Notes under the pieces: generated by a model | Database searches by the model: none | Told to the model about the DNA's origin: nothing | What the model saw: only the letters and a program-made list of their open reading frames with translations | Assembly: GCA_000498155.1 (NCBI GenBank) | Contig: AXZN01000015.1 | Coordinates: forward strand, 124,001 to 188,000 | Source of the DNA: Shiraia sp. slf14 | Taxonomy: Eukaryota; Ascomycota; Dothideomycetes; Pleosporales; Shiraiaceae | Length of the DNA stretch: 64,000 nucleotides | Direction of reading: 5' to 3' | Made by a program: the position numbers and the translations under genes | Shown here: positions 11,723 through 22,522 of the stretch, piece by piece | Layout of the letters: each line of letters begins with the position of its first letter | Position numbering within the stretch: the stretch's first letter is position 1

Positions 11723-12460
11723 TCAGTATGGGAGGTCCAGGAATAGACTCAGCTTTTTCTTGAAGTCTGCTGTAAGCTCCGGTAGTTTTGTATCTCGGGG
11801 CTGCGAACCTGATGCCGAGGATCCGACGGGCTCTCGACGATCCTCACGTCTCTCACGCTCTTCCTCCTCTATCTTTCTTTCCTCGTGCTCCCGCTTCTTC
11901 TTCTGCTCGTGCTCCTGCTTCTTCCTCTTGTCCTCATCGCACTTGTCCTCGTACTTCTTGCGCTTCTCAACGTACTCGGCATCTCCCCAATCCTTCCCAT
12001 TCTCAGGAGCGACAACGCCCACCTGCGCGAAGCCCGCTTGAGTCTTGATATCATAGTCCCTCACCAAGCCGGATATGATCCTCTCTTTCTCGCAGATGAA
12101 CTCCTCCCGCGTCTCGACATCCCGCTTTTTCACTTCTTTCCACTCCTTGCGAAACTCCTTCTCCCAGTCCTGCAGCGTAAGGATGAACCGACTGTCCTCT
12201 GAGATCATGGCAGTCAGCCTCGCATAATCGGGGTTTCGTTTAAGCCTGGGTAAAGCCCTGCTGATATTGGGGTTGCGCTCTTTGAGAATCTCGAGCACTT
12301 CCTCGCGGGTTTCGATGAGCTTTTTGAGTGACGGTTCGATTTTCTTGATGTCGTCTTTGATGGACGCGTAGATTTCTTCGACCACCTTGTACTGCTCGGC
12401 CTTCTTGGCTGCGACTTCTGGGGTGTCTTGCGGTTTGACCTTTTTGCGCTTGGAAGGCAT
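11723..12460 (-). CDS. Hypothetical charged coiled-coil protein
   Basis: Single exon, 245 aa, ATG at 12458-12460. It opens with a lysine-rich stretch (MPSKRKKVKPQ) that could act as a nuclear localisation signal. From about residue 15 to 215 it is rich in Lys, Glu and Arg with heptad-like spacing, ending in a run of alternating Glu/Arg/Lys (around 180-215). It closes with a less charged tail (FKKKLSLFLDLPY). I do not recognise a family. The long open frame and consistent charge pattern argue it is real, although low-complexity Glu/Lys coding also opens shadow frames. Confidence 0.65.
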   Translation of the reverse strand: MPSKRKKVKPQDTPEVAAKKAEQYKVVEEIYASIKDDIKKIEPSLKKLIETREEVLEILKERNPNISRALPRLKRNPDYARLTAMISEDSRFILTLQDWEKEFRKEWKEVKKRDVETREEFICEKERIISGLVRDYDIKTQAGFAQVGVVAPENGKDWGDAEYVEKRKKYEDKCDEDKRKKQEHEQKKKREHEERKIEEEERERREDRREPVGSSASGSQPRDTKLPELTADFKKKLSLFLDLPY

Positions 12461-13131
12461 CTTGGGCGAGTCTGATGATATGAGTGGGGTTTTCGGTGGT
12501 TGTACTCTTGGGTGTCAGGCAAAGAGAGATTGTTATGTAGGTGAAGGTATTGTAAGAGTGGAGAGGGTAGAGGCAAAGCTGCCGTTGACGTCTGTCAGTA
12601 ATAATACAGCCCTCACGTGGTCTAAGCTCACAGCGCGTTTGCACATAAACAAACCGCCTTTTCTATCCCGCTCCTTCCATACCTAGAATTTGCTATACGT
12701 CACTGTTTGCTAGCGCAAGAGTGACAACTGCTGCCTCACTCGCAATCCACAGCCTCAAAACCTGAATCGTTATTGAAGACGTGTATATAATATTAAATAA
12801 GTTCAAAACTTACATCGACAACATGGACACAGCTGGAGGGTCTGCTTGGCTCCGATCCGTATTATTCTCTCGGGTATTATTCACCCGGGGTGTTAACGCG
12901 GTTTCTGACTTACCGCCTCCACCTGGTCGTTGGTTCGAGTACGGCTTCGACCGTTTACCGAAAGTCGGTTCTGCCCGGTTTAGGTCGCCTCTTTCCTCCT
13001 CCCCGAACTACTCCAAAAGAGTTAGATTAGGAAGGACGGAGATGTGGGGTGCTTTTTTGCTGTTTCTTTTGGCATGGCATAGATAAGTGAGTGAGATGGC
13101 GGCGTTGTAAGGTCGAGGTTGGATTTGATTT
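12461..13131. other. Intergenic region between tandem minus-strand genes
   Basis: Contains the upstream region of the coiled-coil gene and the 3' flank of the hemerythrin-like gene. A GC-rich block near 12830-13010 has TTGGTTCGAGTACGG, which resembles a tRNA B box, but no A box or cloverleaf could be drawn. No gene is called. Confidence 0.4.
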
Positions 13132-14128
13132 TTATAAAGCATACAATTCCTTTCTTTTGCCTTGTGAGTCGCAACTTGCGAATTTCCACCATCCCCAGTG
13201 CACGCTGCCTGCTACGTTGACCAGTCCCCATCGAATGGGCGCTGGCATAGGAGGCCAGTTCGCCCACATGCCATCCTCATAATCAACATCCAAATTCAAA
13301 AGGAAGAAAGGCACGACGTCAAAAGTGCCAGCCTTCGTCACCGTCTTTTTACCCCACGCTTTGAAAGTAGCAGCAACTTGCTGTGCCTCAGGACTATCCT
13401 GTTTTGGAGCACTGGGCAACTCAGCAAACGACGCAATAGTCGTGATCTCATTATGGAAATGATGACTGAAAGCATCTTGGAAGCCACTCATAATTTCGCA
13501 CAGCCTCTTGCCGTCGAAATCTGATGGCGAGGTAAGGCCAGATAGGTACTTTTCGTATTCTGCTAAGCCGCCTAGGAAGGACTCTACGCATGTCTTCGTT
13601 AGTTTGGTCGGACTTTGAATCGCTGCTGGGGCAAACTGGAAAATCGTACGTACCGTGCTCTTTGTGTGTTTCAGTCCAGATATCTTTCGATGCGAGGACT
13701 TGCTCAACTGCTGGGAAGAGCTCTAACTCTTCGTCGTCATGATGGCTCTTGACGAATCGGAACCATGTTAAAGCGTAGCCGATGAAGGCGGGTTTGTCGG
13801 CATCTTGGATGTGTGGTGCTTGGAGATAGATTGAGTTGTAACCTCTGAATATGGCGTTGTGGATATGTGCCATATGTGTTGCGCCGGTGGTGAAGATGTC
13901 AGTCTACATAGTCAATTAATGTTATGGATTTCGGCGTCATCACAGGCAAAATGATTGTACCTTTTTAGTCGCATACTGTGGTGTCGTAACTAGTTTCAAT
14001 GGCTGGTCGGCCCATGGCTTTGTGCCTGAAGGCGCAGATGTAGTCATTTTCAAAAAAGGTTGGTAGAAGAGATATGCTAAGAGTATTGCTTGAAGTGCAG
14101 AGAAGATGAAAAACTTGGAGCTAGGCAT
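13132..14128 (-). CDS. Hemerythrin-like (HHE) domain protein with N-terminal membrane anchor
   Basis: Exons 13961-14128, 13654-13903 and 13132-13583 join to 289 aa. Start is ATG at 14126-14128; the frame is open further upstream but without another ATG. Residues 5-25 (FFIFSALQAILLAYLFYQPF) form a membrane segment. The helical domain then shows the metal-ligand pattern of HHE proteins: HMAHIHNAIFRG, VKSHHDDEELELFP with its HxxxE spacing, and FSHHFHNEITTI. Such proteins bind a di-iron centre and are linked to oxygen, NO or iron sensing, but the role of the fungal group is unknown. The third exon ends in a Trp-rich region (WANWPPMP, WGWWKF) conserved in related fungal proteins as far as I recall. 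Intron phases agree at both junctions. Confidence 0.8.
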
Positions 14129-14575
14129 TGCCTTTTGAATTCTATCATTGTCACTAGAGGCACTGACATCTTGATATATGCTTATCCGCGGATCCGACAA
14201 GGATGTATTGGAGTGGACTGTTCATCATTGCGGAGGTGGTGTGTGGTGGTGTGAGCGATCGTAAGACTATTTGTGAGCGACGTGATTGGCTCGCACATGA
14301 TGGCACATACATGGTCAGCATTCTAGACAACAAGATGGGTTAGGCTGATGTTTTATTGCATTTATGTGTCTTTTAAAGAAAGTAAGCCTGCATATTCAGG
14401 ACATCATAACTAGTGCTTGCTTAAGTCGCGACTTAAATAATGGCTGATCAAGCTCGAACGACACTACGTGTTGCACCTTCCACTTGATCTCGAAATCTAT
14501 CGCAAAGACACTTCAGTAATGATAGAACGACTTCCAAGGCCTCAGCTGTGCCATATAGAATGATCCTTATTGCTC
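14129..14575. other. Intergenic region
   Basis: Upstream flank of the hemerythrin-like gene and 3' flank of the next minus-strand gene. Nothing further seen. Confidence 0.4.
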
Positions 14576-16158
14576 TTAAGCCCAGCCCATTTGCTGCGCC
14601 CACTCCTGACCTCCCCAGCCTGCATGGTCCATAGGACGAACTCTGAATGGTCCAGGGTTGGTCCAGCATTGTCCATTAGCGATAGGTGGGAAGTCCCATG
14701 CGTTTTGGATACCAACCCCATGATAGCGCAAGCCGTACCTCTTTCCATCCTCCTGACGTGGTGTAAGCGGGCGATTGTCGGGGGCCATAGCTTCATGTTG
14801 CGTAGTGGCCGATAAACCTGGAAGGAGATCCAGCAAAGCAACAACGTTCTGGTCAGCGGCATTGAAATCCCCTTTGGCTTGCTGAGCATGGTTCTCGAGG
14901 ATCCTGGATCGTTGAGTAGCTGGAGCAATTGGGATGACCGTGGTTGGCTCATGGTGGACCTCTTCTCCTGGTCCTGGATCATACCAGCGTGTCGCACCCT
15001 GTGCAAGGAAGTTGAACTCAGTAAGCTGAGGTTGCTCAGTTGAACTGGCAGGCACGTCCCGCCTAGTAGTGGGTGGCGGAGCCCAGTTGACGTCTTCAGG
15101 GTAGATGTCTGCCAGAGACGGCTCAGGTCCTTGGTCACCTCGTCTAGTCTGGGTGTAACGTCGCGGGTAACCTCGAATAAAAGGTTCAGACTCTTGACGA
15201 GAGCGGGTGGTAGACTGCCCAATAGTTTGACGTGGTTGATTGAAGTAACCCTCTGCAACGGCAGGCATCTTGGATGGTGGGCTTGGGATCTGCTGCTCAA
15301 CAGTAATTACGCGTGATCCTTGGTTGACAAAACCTGGAGGCGCATGTACAACCTTTGTAGCATACTCTGCTTCTCTAGCTGTGGAGCACTCGCCAGCAGA
15401 GGGATCATGGAATGGTCGAGACGGGATGACAGTCTCCTCCGATGATTCACTCTTATTGTTAAGGTAATGGGCTACATCGTCTGCTGTCAGGGCTGTATTC
15501 AGAGCTCTACTGAGAAGCTTACCGGTTTGCGCGTTTGAGAGGCTGTTTGAGACACGAGGTCCATAGTCGCGATAGTTGGGCACTGGTGCATCAATGATGG
15601 GGGTAACAGAACCAGCTAAACCTAGAGTCTCAGTCAACATGTTGATGCTTGGCACCACGATCCTAGGCTGGGCTGGTGGTGGATATTCAAGACCACCATG
15701 GTTTGCATATGAGACCGTACGTTCAGAGACTCTCGATCCGAAGGCTGTTGATCCCATTGAGTCTTGAAATTGAGGCACATTGTATCCTGATTGTTCGGTT
15801 ACCATTTTCCATCGCAGATGCCGTGTCTCGATTGCTTACCTGTCAAGACTTGGGAAGATGCTTCAAGCAACAGCTGGTTCCTGGCCAAAAGCCGCTCTCT
15901 GATCTGCTCTGGTGCATGGCTAATGTCTCTGTAAAACAACTCGGGAAAACCATCATCACATCCGGCTGGTGGGTGGACTGGTATCTAGTAAGTCTTTAGA
16001 CTTCAAAAGCAAGGAAAGTTTTACGAACAAATTTGTCCAGTAGTTGATGCTTCCTGCCCTTTGGTCGGGGTCGGCGAGATCATCGTTGGACTGAAGGCGC
16101 TTGCTTGTGGGTTGAAAGAGAGCTTCCGCTCTCCAGCGTCAGGACGCCCCAGATCCAT
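14576..16158 (-). CDS. Hypothetical protein, about 495 aa, disordered
   Basis: The main exon is 14576-15786. Although it has its own ATG at 15805, a clean intron (GTAAGC...AATCAG, 15787-15839) removes that ATG and joins in phase to an upstream exon 15840 to about 15984. The upstream exon encodes DDGFPELFYRDISHAPEQIR and an amphipathic Leu-rich stretch. A further 5' exon with ATG at 16158 (MDLGRPDAGERK) is likely, but its 3' border near 16025 lacks a perfect donor in the right phase, so the 5' end is provisional. The protein is rich in Pro, Gln, Ser and Thr. It ends in Trp/Gly-rich sequence (WGGQEWAQQMGWA). No known domain is recognised. It is divergent from the gene starting at 17115. Confidence 0.6.
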
Positions 16159-17114
16159 GACACTCTCCGGAGGCAACCTGAAAGGATGAGTAGTAGAACA
16201 ATTTGATACCTGGAATTGAATGCTAAAGTTTGGGAGGGAGGTGGTTCGCAGGGTCGTGAAAGATATAAGTTCAGATCTGACTAACAGTACGGATTCACTA
16301 CGACGTTTGATCAAACGGAGGCTCTTGCCAGAGGCAAACTAGAGACAGTAAGATATCAATATTACTTGTGCGCATATATTGCTGCTGTTATTGTCGCCAC
16401 ATGTTGGAGCCAAACCTTTCAGGATGCTGACAAGCAGCAGGTCGGCGTGCTCTTGGTGATGAGCACAGATGGAGATGTTGAAGTAGCAGAGGGCGGCAAA
16501 AGTATGGTGGCAGCGTCGAGTTGTTCATGTAAAGTTGGTGGATGAGTCGCCAGCGCCACCGCGCTGGCGCTGCAAACGCCCCTCCATGCAGGTTAGGTGA
16601 AGGTGAAAGTGAAAGTGAAGACGAAGTCGGAGGTGAGCATCTCGACTTGCTGTTCTTTACGACGTCAAAAGGACGCATCTCAGGAGCCAATAAGCATAGA
16701 TGTCATGGGTAGTTATTGAGGCTTCTCTCACTATGTTCTTTTTGGGTTGGTCGAATGTAGTGCGCCCCCACGGCTTAACGTCAGCATATGCAGCTATTTA
16801 GGAGCTTACGGTGCACGGCTACCCTACCCACGGCTGCTCGTGTGACTTATTGCCCTAGATACCAATCAGAAAAAAGCTGTTACACGCCTAACTGGTTACA
16901 GAAATAGTTGAAAGCATTCAAATACCGCGCGTTGCGCAAGTGCAGGACCACTTCACATTTCACATCTCAGAGTCTGCCTTTCACTATTACCGTTTACTCG
17001 CTTACTGTGGTTAACCACAGCGCGCGTACCAAATTCACATCACCAGAATGCGTCCAAGCTTTACTACAAACCCAAGATACTCTCTCATTCAGCTAAAGAT
17101 CTACCACCCGGACG
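16159..17114. other. Intergenic region between divergent genes
   Basis: This 0.96-kb region contains a short GGTGAA/GTGAAA purine repeat near 16595-16620 and possible upstream leader sequence. No gene is supported. Confidence 0.4.
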
Positions 17115-18284
17115 ATGCCTATGATGCTCGATCACCCCATGGCTTTCAATACTGTAACTCACCTCGACGTTCAAACTTGCTATAATCACCAAGTACCGCT
17201 CGCTTCAAAATGCGGGCACTCTTTACACCCTTCAGCCGCATGGCATACACCATTTTGTCCATCCTGTATCGCATCTCAGGCAAGAAAGAAAATGGACAGT
17301 GCACTCATGCGGCTGTTCGATCATGGAGGACTGGCCCCACTTGAGCGTTTGCGAGATCGAAACTGGCAGCGAGCAAAGCTGCTGTATGACATCGCAAAGA
17401 AACGCCAAACGAAGGTTAGAATCAGGGACCAGTTACGCGCGGAACAAGAGGAGGTCTGGGATGAGGTACACGAACGGTTCTATTCACAGCGCCAGAAGGC
17501 AGCCACTGTATTTGAAAATCTCGCCGAGTGCCCTGTCTGCGTCTCTATGAACGCATGCTACCCAACAAAAGTTACTCGTGTCCAGCCTAGCAAAGACACG
17601 GCCTGGTGGGAGCAGCCTAAAGGGCTTGTTTCTGATCATGTTCTGGTACCGAGGACCCCGTTGCGGCCAGTCCGAGAGCCACGACAACCAGACTCTGATG
17701 TGAAGCCATCGGTCCTGCGCAGGTTGATCCAGGATTTTCGCAGAATCACGGCAGCCTCGGAGGCGCAGCGAAGGATGTGGGAGATCAGGTACAGAACCGA
17801 ATCAGCAGTGCGTCGTAAGCATGGCTTAGGCGAAGATTTCCAAGCCGAGCAAGTGTTTTGGGATTCACCAATATCTGGCGTAATCCTTCGACAAAACTAT
17901 CAAAGTGTTCAAGAAAGTCAACGTATGGCCGAGCGGCGAGCACGTGGGCATATGCCACGACCGAAACTGCCGCGCAGTTCTTTATCATATTCGGAGAGCT
18001 CTGCAGAGGTTGAAGTGGACGAGAGCATGTTAGAGAGGATGAGAAGAGAAGAGGAAGAAGAGGAGATGCAACGCGAGATTAGAAAAGTTGGAGGACAGGT
18101 CGGATACCTGTACTTTGTAGGGAATGTCGATGGACTGAAGGTTTGGAGGGAAGACTATCTACGCAGTGACAGACAATTAGTGCTCAGGAAGGCGATTCCA
18201 AGATCAGCGTCCAGCTCATCGATTTCTGAAGCGGACGAGTCTGAGTCCGAGGACGAATTGGAAGACATGGAGATGGACGAGTAG
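17115..18284 (+). CDS. Hypothetical protein with N-terminal Cys/His cluster
   Basis: Single exon, 389 aa. Residues 22-56 contain CYNHQ, KCGHSLH and FCPSC, a C-x2-H...C-x-H...C-x2-C arrangement that could bind zinc, like a partial RING or a small treble-clef finger. A second CPVC occurs near 142. The middle is basic and helical with many Arg, Gln and Glu (residues 60-130 and 195-300). Residues 300-325 form a Glu/Arg run, and the last 30 residues are a Ser/Glu/Asp-rich acidic tail (ESESEDELEDMEMDE). I do not recognise the family. The ATG at 17115 is followed by a second at 17124. Confidence 0.7.
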   Translation: MPMMLDHPMAFNTVTHLDVQTCYNHQVPLASKCGHSLHPSAAWHTPFCPSCIASQARKKMDSALMRLFDHGGLAPLERLRDRNWQRAKLLYDIAKKRQTKVRIRDQLRAEQEEVWDEVHERFYSQRQKAATVFENLAECPVCVSMNACYPTKVTRVQPSKDTAWWEQPKGLVSDHVLVPRTPLRPVREPRQPDSDVKPSVLRRLIQDFRRITAASEAQRRMWEIRYRTESAVRRKHGLGEDFQAEQVFWDSPISGVILRQNYQSVQESQRMAERRARGHMPRPKLPRSSLSYSESSAEVEVDESMLERMRREEEEEEMQREIRKVGGQVGYLYFVGNVDGLKVWREDYLRSDRQLVLRKAIPRSASSSSISEADESESEDELEDMEMDE

Positions 18285-18896
18285 TTTGATTGGCGAATCA
18301 GACAGTCCGTATAGCAACCAGCCAACCGCAGTGAAGATGTTGTACACGTGTGCGCGTGCGTGGGATGAACATGGCCCGTGGGGACAGCCAAGTGGGCACA
18401 CGGACGGGAGCGGGCGCCATCTGCGGCTATTAAAAGCGAGTCGAGGCGGCCAGGGTGAATAGATTGAGAGAAAGAAACTAGTTTGCGCAATTAAAATCTG
18501 TTGTAATCGCACCGATCGTGGGGACCATGCACGATTTCAGTCAGATGGCGTTGACTTTGGGAACACGCTAGAGAATGCTACGTGTAGCCTGCTTCGCGCC
18601 TAGGTCGCCTTATTCTGTCCTGTGAGGGAAAGTCACATGTAATTCGACTCGGTCTAGTAGGGGTGCTGGCATGCTGCTAGTAGGCGTCTAGCCGCTGGTG
18701 AGTGGGATATCTTGGGGTAAAAGTGGGATGGGAAGTGGTAGTGAATTATTACTTGGGATTTCGTATGCAGGTGCGGATGCGATCTGGAAGGCGCGTCATG
18801 GCTTGGCGTCGCAGAGAGCTAAACTTTTTGTAACGCGATCCATCTTCAATTCAACCTCTCACCCTCAGCCCAACCCAACCAGATCAATATCCCACG
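18285..18896. other. Intergenic region
   Basis: 3' flank of the preceding gene and promoter of the cyclophilin gene, with CT-rich, CAACCC-type sequence just before the start (18842-18896). No gene seen. Confidence 0.4.
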
Positions 18897-20582
18897 ATGG
18901 GCAAGGGAACCGACAAGCTCTATATCACGCACTCTGAGTGGTCTTCTTCTGACGCTTTTGGCACTGCGCGCGGCGCAAACAGCTCCAACAGGGCCTCTGC
19001 CGCTGGCCTTTCATCCACCTTCAAGCGCCTTCCCTTCAACTACTGCGCCGCCTCTTTACAGCCCTTCACAGACCCCGTATGCACGGAATCGGGAACCGTC
19101 TTTGATCTCACCCAGATTCTCACCTGGCTCTCAACACATCCAGATCAAAACCCAACCGATGGCACCAGCCTGAAGCGCGCTGATCTCATCACACTCAATT
19201 TCACCAAGAACGAGGACGGCGAATATGTTGACCCTGTCACATACAAGGTCTTCACCGACAACACCCACATTGTTGCACTAAAGAAGAGCGGCAATGTATT
19301 TGCATGGGACACAGTTGAGAGGTTGAACATCAAGGCAAAGAACTGGCGAGACCTGGTCAGCGATGATGAGTTCACGAGGAAGGACATAATCACCCTACAG
19401 GACCCACAGAGTATCGAGTCGAGAGACTTCAGCTCTTTCAAGCACGTCAAAGATGGAGACACTGTCATGCCTGGGACGGAAAGCGGTGTCAACAAGGATG
19501 CGCTAGGAAATGCATCGAAGATCTTGAAAGCAAAGGAGGCAGTCGCCAAGGCGCGCGCTGAAAGGCAGGCGAAAGCTGAGGGCACCCAAAACTCAAAGGC
19601 AGTTACAAATGGTCAGAAGAATGGCGCAAAAACTGTCAAAGTCGCAGAACCGAAGAAACCAGCCTACAACGCAGCGGTATACACTTCTGGAAAGGCAGCC
19701 GCGTCCTTTACATCCACTGGAGTCACGCCCCATACATCCAATGCCCTGGCCACCCTTTCTGACGAAGAGTATATGCTCAAACCCAAACGTGTCAACATCA
19801 AAGGTTATGCGCGGATATCCACAAACTTGGGCGATCTCAACATCGAACTCTTACCCGAATTTGCTCCACGGGCGGTTTGGAATTTCGTGAAACTGGCTCA
19901 GCAAGGGTACTATCGGGGAACAATCTTTCACAGAAACATCAAAGGGTTCATGATACAGGGTGGTGATCCAACCGGAACTGGACGAGGCGGCCAGAGCATA
20001 TGGGGTAAACCTTTCGTTGACGAATTTGAAGGCCCGGAGAAACAAAATGCGCGAGGTATATTGAGCATGGCCAACAAGGGCAAAGACACCAATACTTCAC
20101 AGTTCTTCATCTCGTATCGTGCGCTACCACATCTGGAGAAAAAGCACACCATTTTCGCCAAGGTAGTGGGCGGATTAGATACAACCCTAAAGACTATGGA
20201 ATTGGCAGAGGTCGGTGAAAAGGATAAGCCCGTCAACGATGTCGAAATCCAAGACATTGTCGTCTTTGTCGACCCATTTGAGGAGTGGCAGAAAGAACGA
20301 AAGAAAAAAGAGAATAAGGAAATTGAAGATGAAGAAATCAAGAAGCAGGGCGGCACGGCAGACGACCGAACGACCTGGACTGGAAAACGCATACGTCAAG
20401 ACGGCACAATCGAAGGAGGAAGTGGTGCAGGCCTGGGCGTAGGCAAATACCTTCAAGCAGCCAAGCAGGAGATTCAAACAATGGACGACGACGAAATCAT
20501 AGGCTACGTCGATGAAGAAGAAGACCTGCCAGCAAAGAAGAAGCCAAAGACCGGTGGCTTCGGTAACTTTGACGCCTGGTAA
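18897..20582 (+). CDS. cyp8: U-box peptidyl-prolyl isomerase, PPIL2/Cyp8 type
   Basis: Single exon, 561 aa, close to the usual family length. The N-terminus MGKGTDKLYITHSEW is characteristic of PPIL2 orthologues. A modified U-box spans about residues 40-110 (FNYCAASLQPFTDPVC...GTVFDL) and a linker runs from 150 to 295. The cyclophilin domain, about residues 300-460, has FHRNIKGFMIQGGDPTG with the catalytic Arg, and FFISYRALPHLEKKHTIFAKV. In the last segment His replaces the cyclosporin-contact Trp of cyclophilin A. The C-terminal tail is charged with FDAW at the end. The family is nuclear, associates with the spliceosome and has both isomerase and E3 ligase potential. The enzyme roles are family knowledge; the domains are visible. 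Confidence 0.95.
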   Translation: MGKGTDKLYITHSEWSSSDAFGTARGANSSNRASAAGLSSTFKRLPFNYCAASLQPFTDPVCTESGTVFDLTQILTWLSTHPDQNPTDGTSLKRADLITLNFTKNEDGEYVDPVTYKVFTDNTHIVALKKSGNVFAWDTVERLNIKAKNWRDLVSDDEFTRKDIITLQDPQSIESRDFSSFKHVKDGDTVMPGTESGVNKDALGNASKILKAKEAVAKARAERQAKAEGTQNSKAVTNGQKNGAKTVKVAEPKKPAYNAAVYTSGKAAASFTSTGVTPHTSNALATLSDEEYMLKPKRVNIKGYARISTNLGDLNIELLPEFAPRAVWNFVKLAQQGYYRGTIFHRNIKGFMIQGGDPTGTGRGGQSIWGKPFVDEFEGPEKQNARGILSMANKGKDTNTSQFFISYRALPHLEKKHTIFAKVVGGLDTTLKTMELAEVGEKDKPVNDVEIQDIVVFVDPFEEWQKERKKKENKEIEDEEIKKQGGTADDRTTWTGKRIRQDGTIEGGSGAGLGVGKYLQAAKQEIQTMDDDEIIGYVDEEEDLPAKKKPKTGGFGNFDAW

Positions 20583-21372
20583 AAAGACATATTCATAGGG
20601 CGGCACATATTCTGCCATATATAACTGCTAGTTAATGATACCCATTTCTTACCCTCTTATTAACTCAATTGCCCTCACGACTGCAAAATCTCAATTTCCA
20701 TTCCCCAAACCTCCAACAACTTCCCCCTTCTCCGTCCCGACGTTCCACAACATAAAGCCCTCATAAGCATAAATCTCTCCGTCTCCGTCCAACCAACCAA
20801 TCAAAATCCCCCAAACCCCACCATCCCCACGACGTCATCACACATCACATAAACAATTCCTCAACATCTCATCTTCGCTGCGCCCCCGAAAAAGCCACTC
20901 TGCGCGCAGCCAACCACTCACAATGCATCTTCCCAACGCAGCGATGCAGCAATCGGACTTAGCGGTTGGATGCCTGGCGCGAGATGCTCTTCCCGCTGGG
21001 GCTAAGTGCGGAGATAAGCTTGCGATGCGATGAGATGCGTTCGGCGGGAAACTGGTATTGTGGATTGGATGGTTGGATGGTTGAGTGGAGGGCTTATGTA
21101 TGATGTATGTGGTAAGCTAGGTCAGGGTAAGGTAAGTGAGGTAAGATAGTGGTAGGTAGGGTATATAAAGAAAGATGCGTGGGGAGGTGGAGAGGGGTAA
21201 TTCTCAGCTTGTCTTTGTACCTACATTCGATTGCTCGACGGACGAATTTATCTTGAATTGCCAGCCTACCTGTTGTGCAAGTAGTTAAACCATACGAAGA
21301 ATATTCGTGTGCTTGCCCTCGATTTTCTCTGCGTCATCGTCTCCCAATTGAATTCAAGTTTCGAAGCCAAAA
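20583..21372 (+). other. Intergenic region upstream of alcohol dehydrogenase
   Basis: The first half (20640-20900) is strongly pyrimidine-rich on the plus strand. The second half (21055-21165) has short GGATGGTT and GGTAAG-type direct repeats leading to a TATA box. Confidence 0.45.
21162..21169 (+). promoter_or_regulatory. TATA box of alcohol dehydrogenase gene
   Basis: TATATAAA lies 204 bp before the ATG at 21373, with a pyrimidine-rich stretch between. This is a plausible core promoter with a 5' leader of about 170 bases. Confidence 0.5.
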
Positions 21373-22522
21373 ATGCCCGAACTACCCAAATCCCACCGCG
21401 CGGTCGTCCTCACTGGCCCCAATGCCCCATGGACGATTAAAGAAGTCCCGCTGTCGCTTCCGTCGGCGGGCGAGATTTTGATTAAAGTACAAGTTTGCGG
21501 AGTGTGTCATTCGGACTTGGGTCTTCAGCAGGGCCATATGGGGCCGATGGCTCAGTGGCCGTGCATTCCCGGGCACGAGGTGATTGGCACGGTGGTTGCT
21601 GTAGGGGAAGGGGAGAAGAAGTGGAAAATTGGGGAAAGGGCTGGGGGCGCGTGGCATGGGGGGCATGATGGGTCGTGTAAGGCGTGTAATCGGGGGGTAT
21701 TTCAGATGTGTGAGAATCAGTTGATTAATGGGGTTAGTAGGAATGGGGGCTGTGAGTATTCTCATTCTTTTTCTTGCCAGTCCTTATACTTGTGATTTCA
21801 GGATTGGGTGCTGACGTAAAGTAGATGCAGAGTATTGTACGTTGAGGAGTGAGGCTGCGGTGAGGATTCCTGAGAATGCTGATCCAGCCGAGTATGCGCC
21901 TCTTCTATGCGCCGGTGTTACCGTTTTCAACGGCATTCGCAAGATGAATATCGTGCCTGGCGACACAGTTGCGATCCAAGGCCTGGGTGGCTTGGGCCAT
22001 TTGGCAATCCAATATGCTAGGAAAATGGGTTATCGGACTGTTGCGGTGTCAACGAGTGACAGCAAGAAGGACTTTGCTACTAAGCTTGGAGCTACCGATT
22101 ACATTGATACAAGTAAAGAAGACGCTGCAGAGGCGTTGCAGAAGATAGGTGGCGCAAATTTGATTGTGGTGACGGCTCCAAATCCAAAGGTGATGGGTCC
22201 TTTGGTCAATGGCCTGGCTCCAATGGGAAAACTTCTGATTCTGGCTCGTAAGTTTTGTTTTTCAAGATTCCACATGATAATGCTAACATGTGTAGCTGTT
22301 GGCGAGGTTCCCATCAACACAGTTGCGCTCATTATGAAGGGTAGCTCAGTCCATGGCTGGCCGTCTGGTCACGCACTGGACAGCGAAGAAGCCATTGACT
22401 TTGCGGAAAAGCAAGGCGTCAATTGCATGATTGAAAAGTTTCCATTCGATAAAGTGGAAGATGCCGTGAAGCATATGGAAAGCGGAAAGGTCCGGTTCAG
22501 AAGCGTGCTTGTTATGGATTAG
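21373..22522 (+). CDS. Zinc-dependent alcohol dehydrogenase
   Basis: Exons 21373-21751, 21825-22247 and 22296-22522 give 342 aa. Catalytic zinc region: CGVCHSDLG and GHEVIGTVVAVGEG. A structural zinc loop contains GSCKACNRGVFQMC. Rossmann dinucleotide motif: GLGGLGHLAIQYARKMG near residue 167. The fold is medium-chain dehydrogenase, ADH1-like. The first intron has two nearby acceptors: using 21824 restores GGYAEYCTLRSEA, while the downstream CAG at 21830 would create an immediate stop. Correct splicing therefore depends on the upstream site. It probably oxidises or reduces a primary alcohol/aldehyde pair with NAD(P)H. The substrate is unknown. Confidence 0.9.

Noticed and set aside
12928..12960. 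tRNA-like B-box sequence (GGTTCGAGTAC)
   Set aside because: No A box at the right distance and no acceptor stem or anticodon arm could be drawn.
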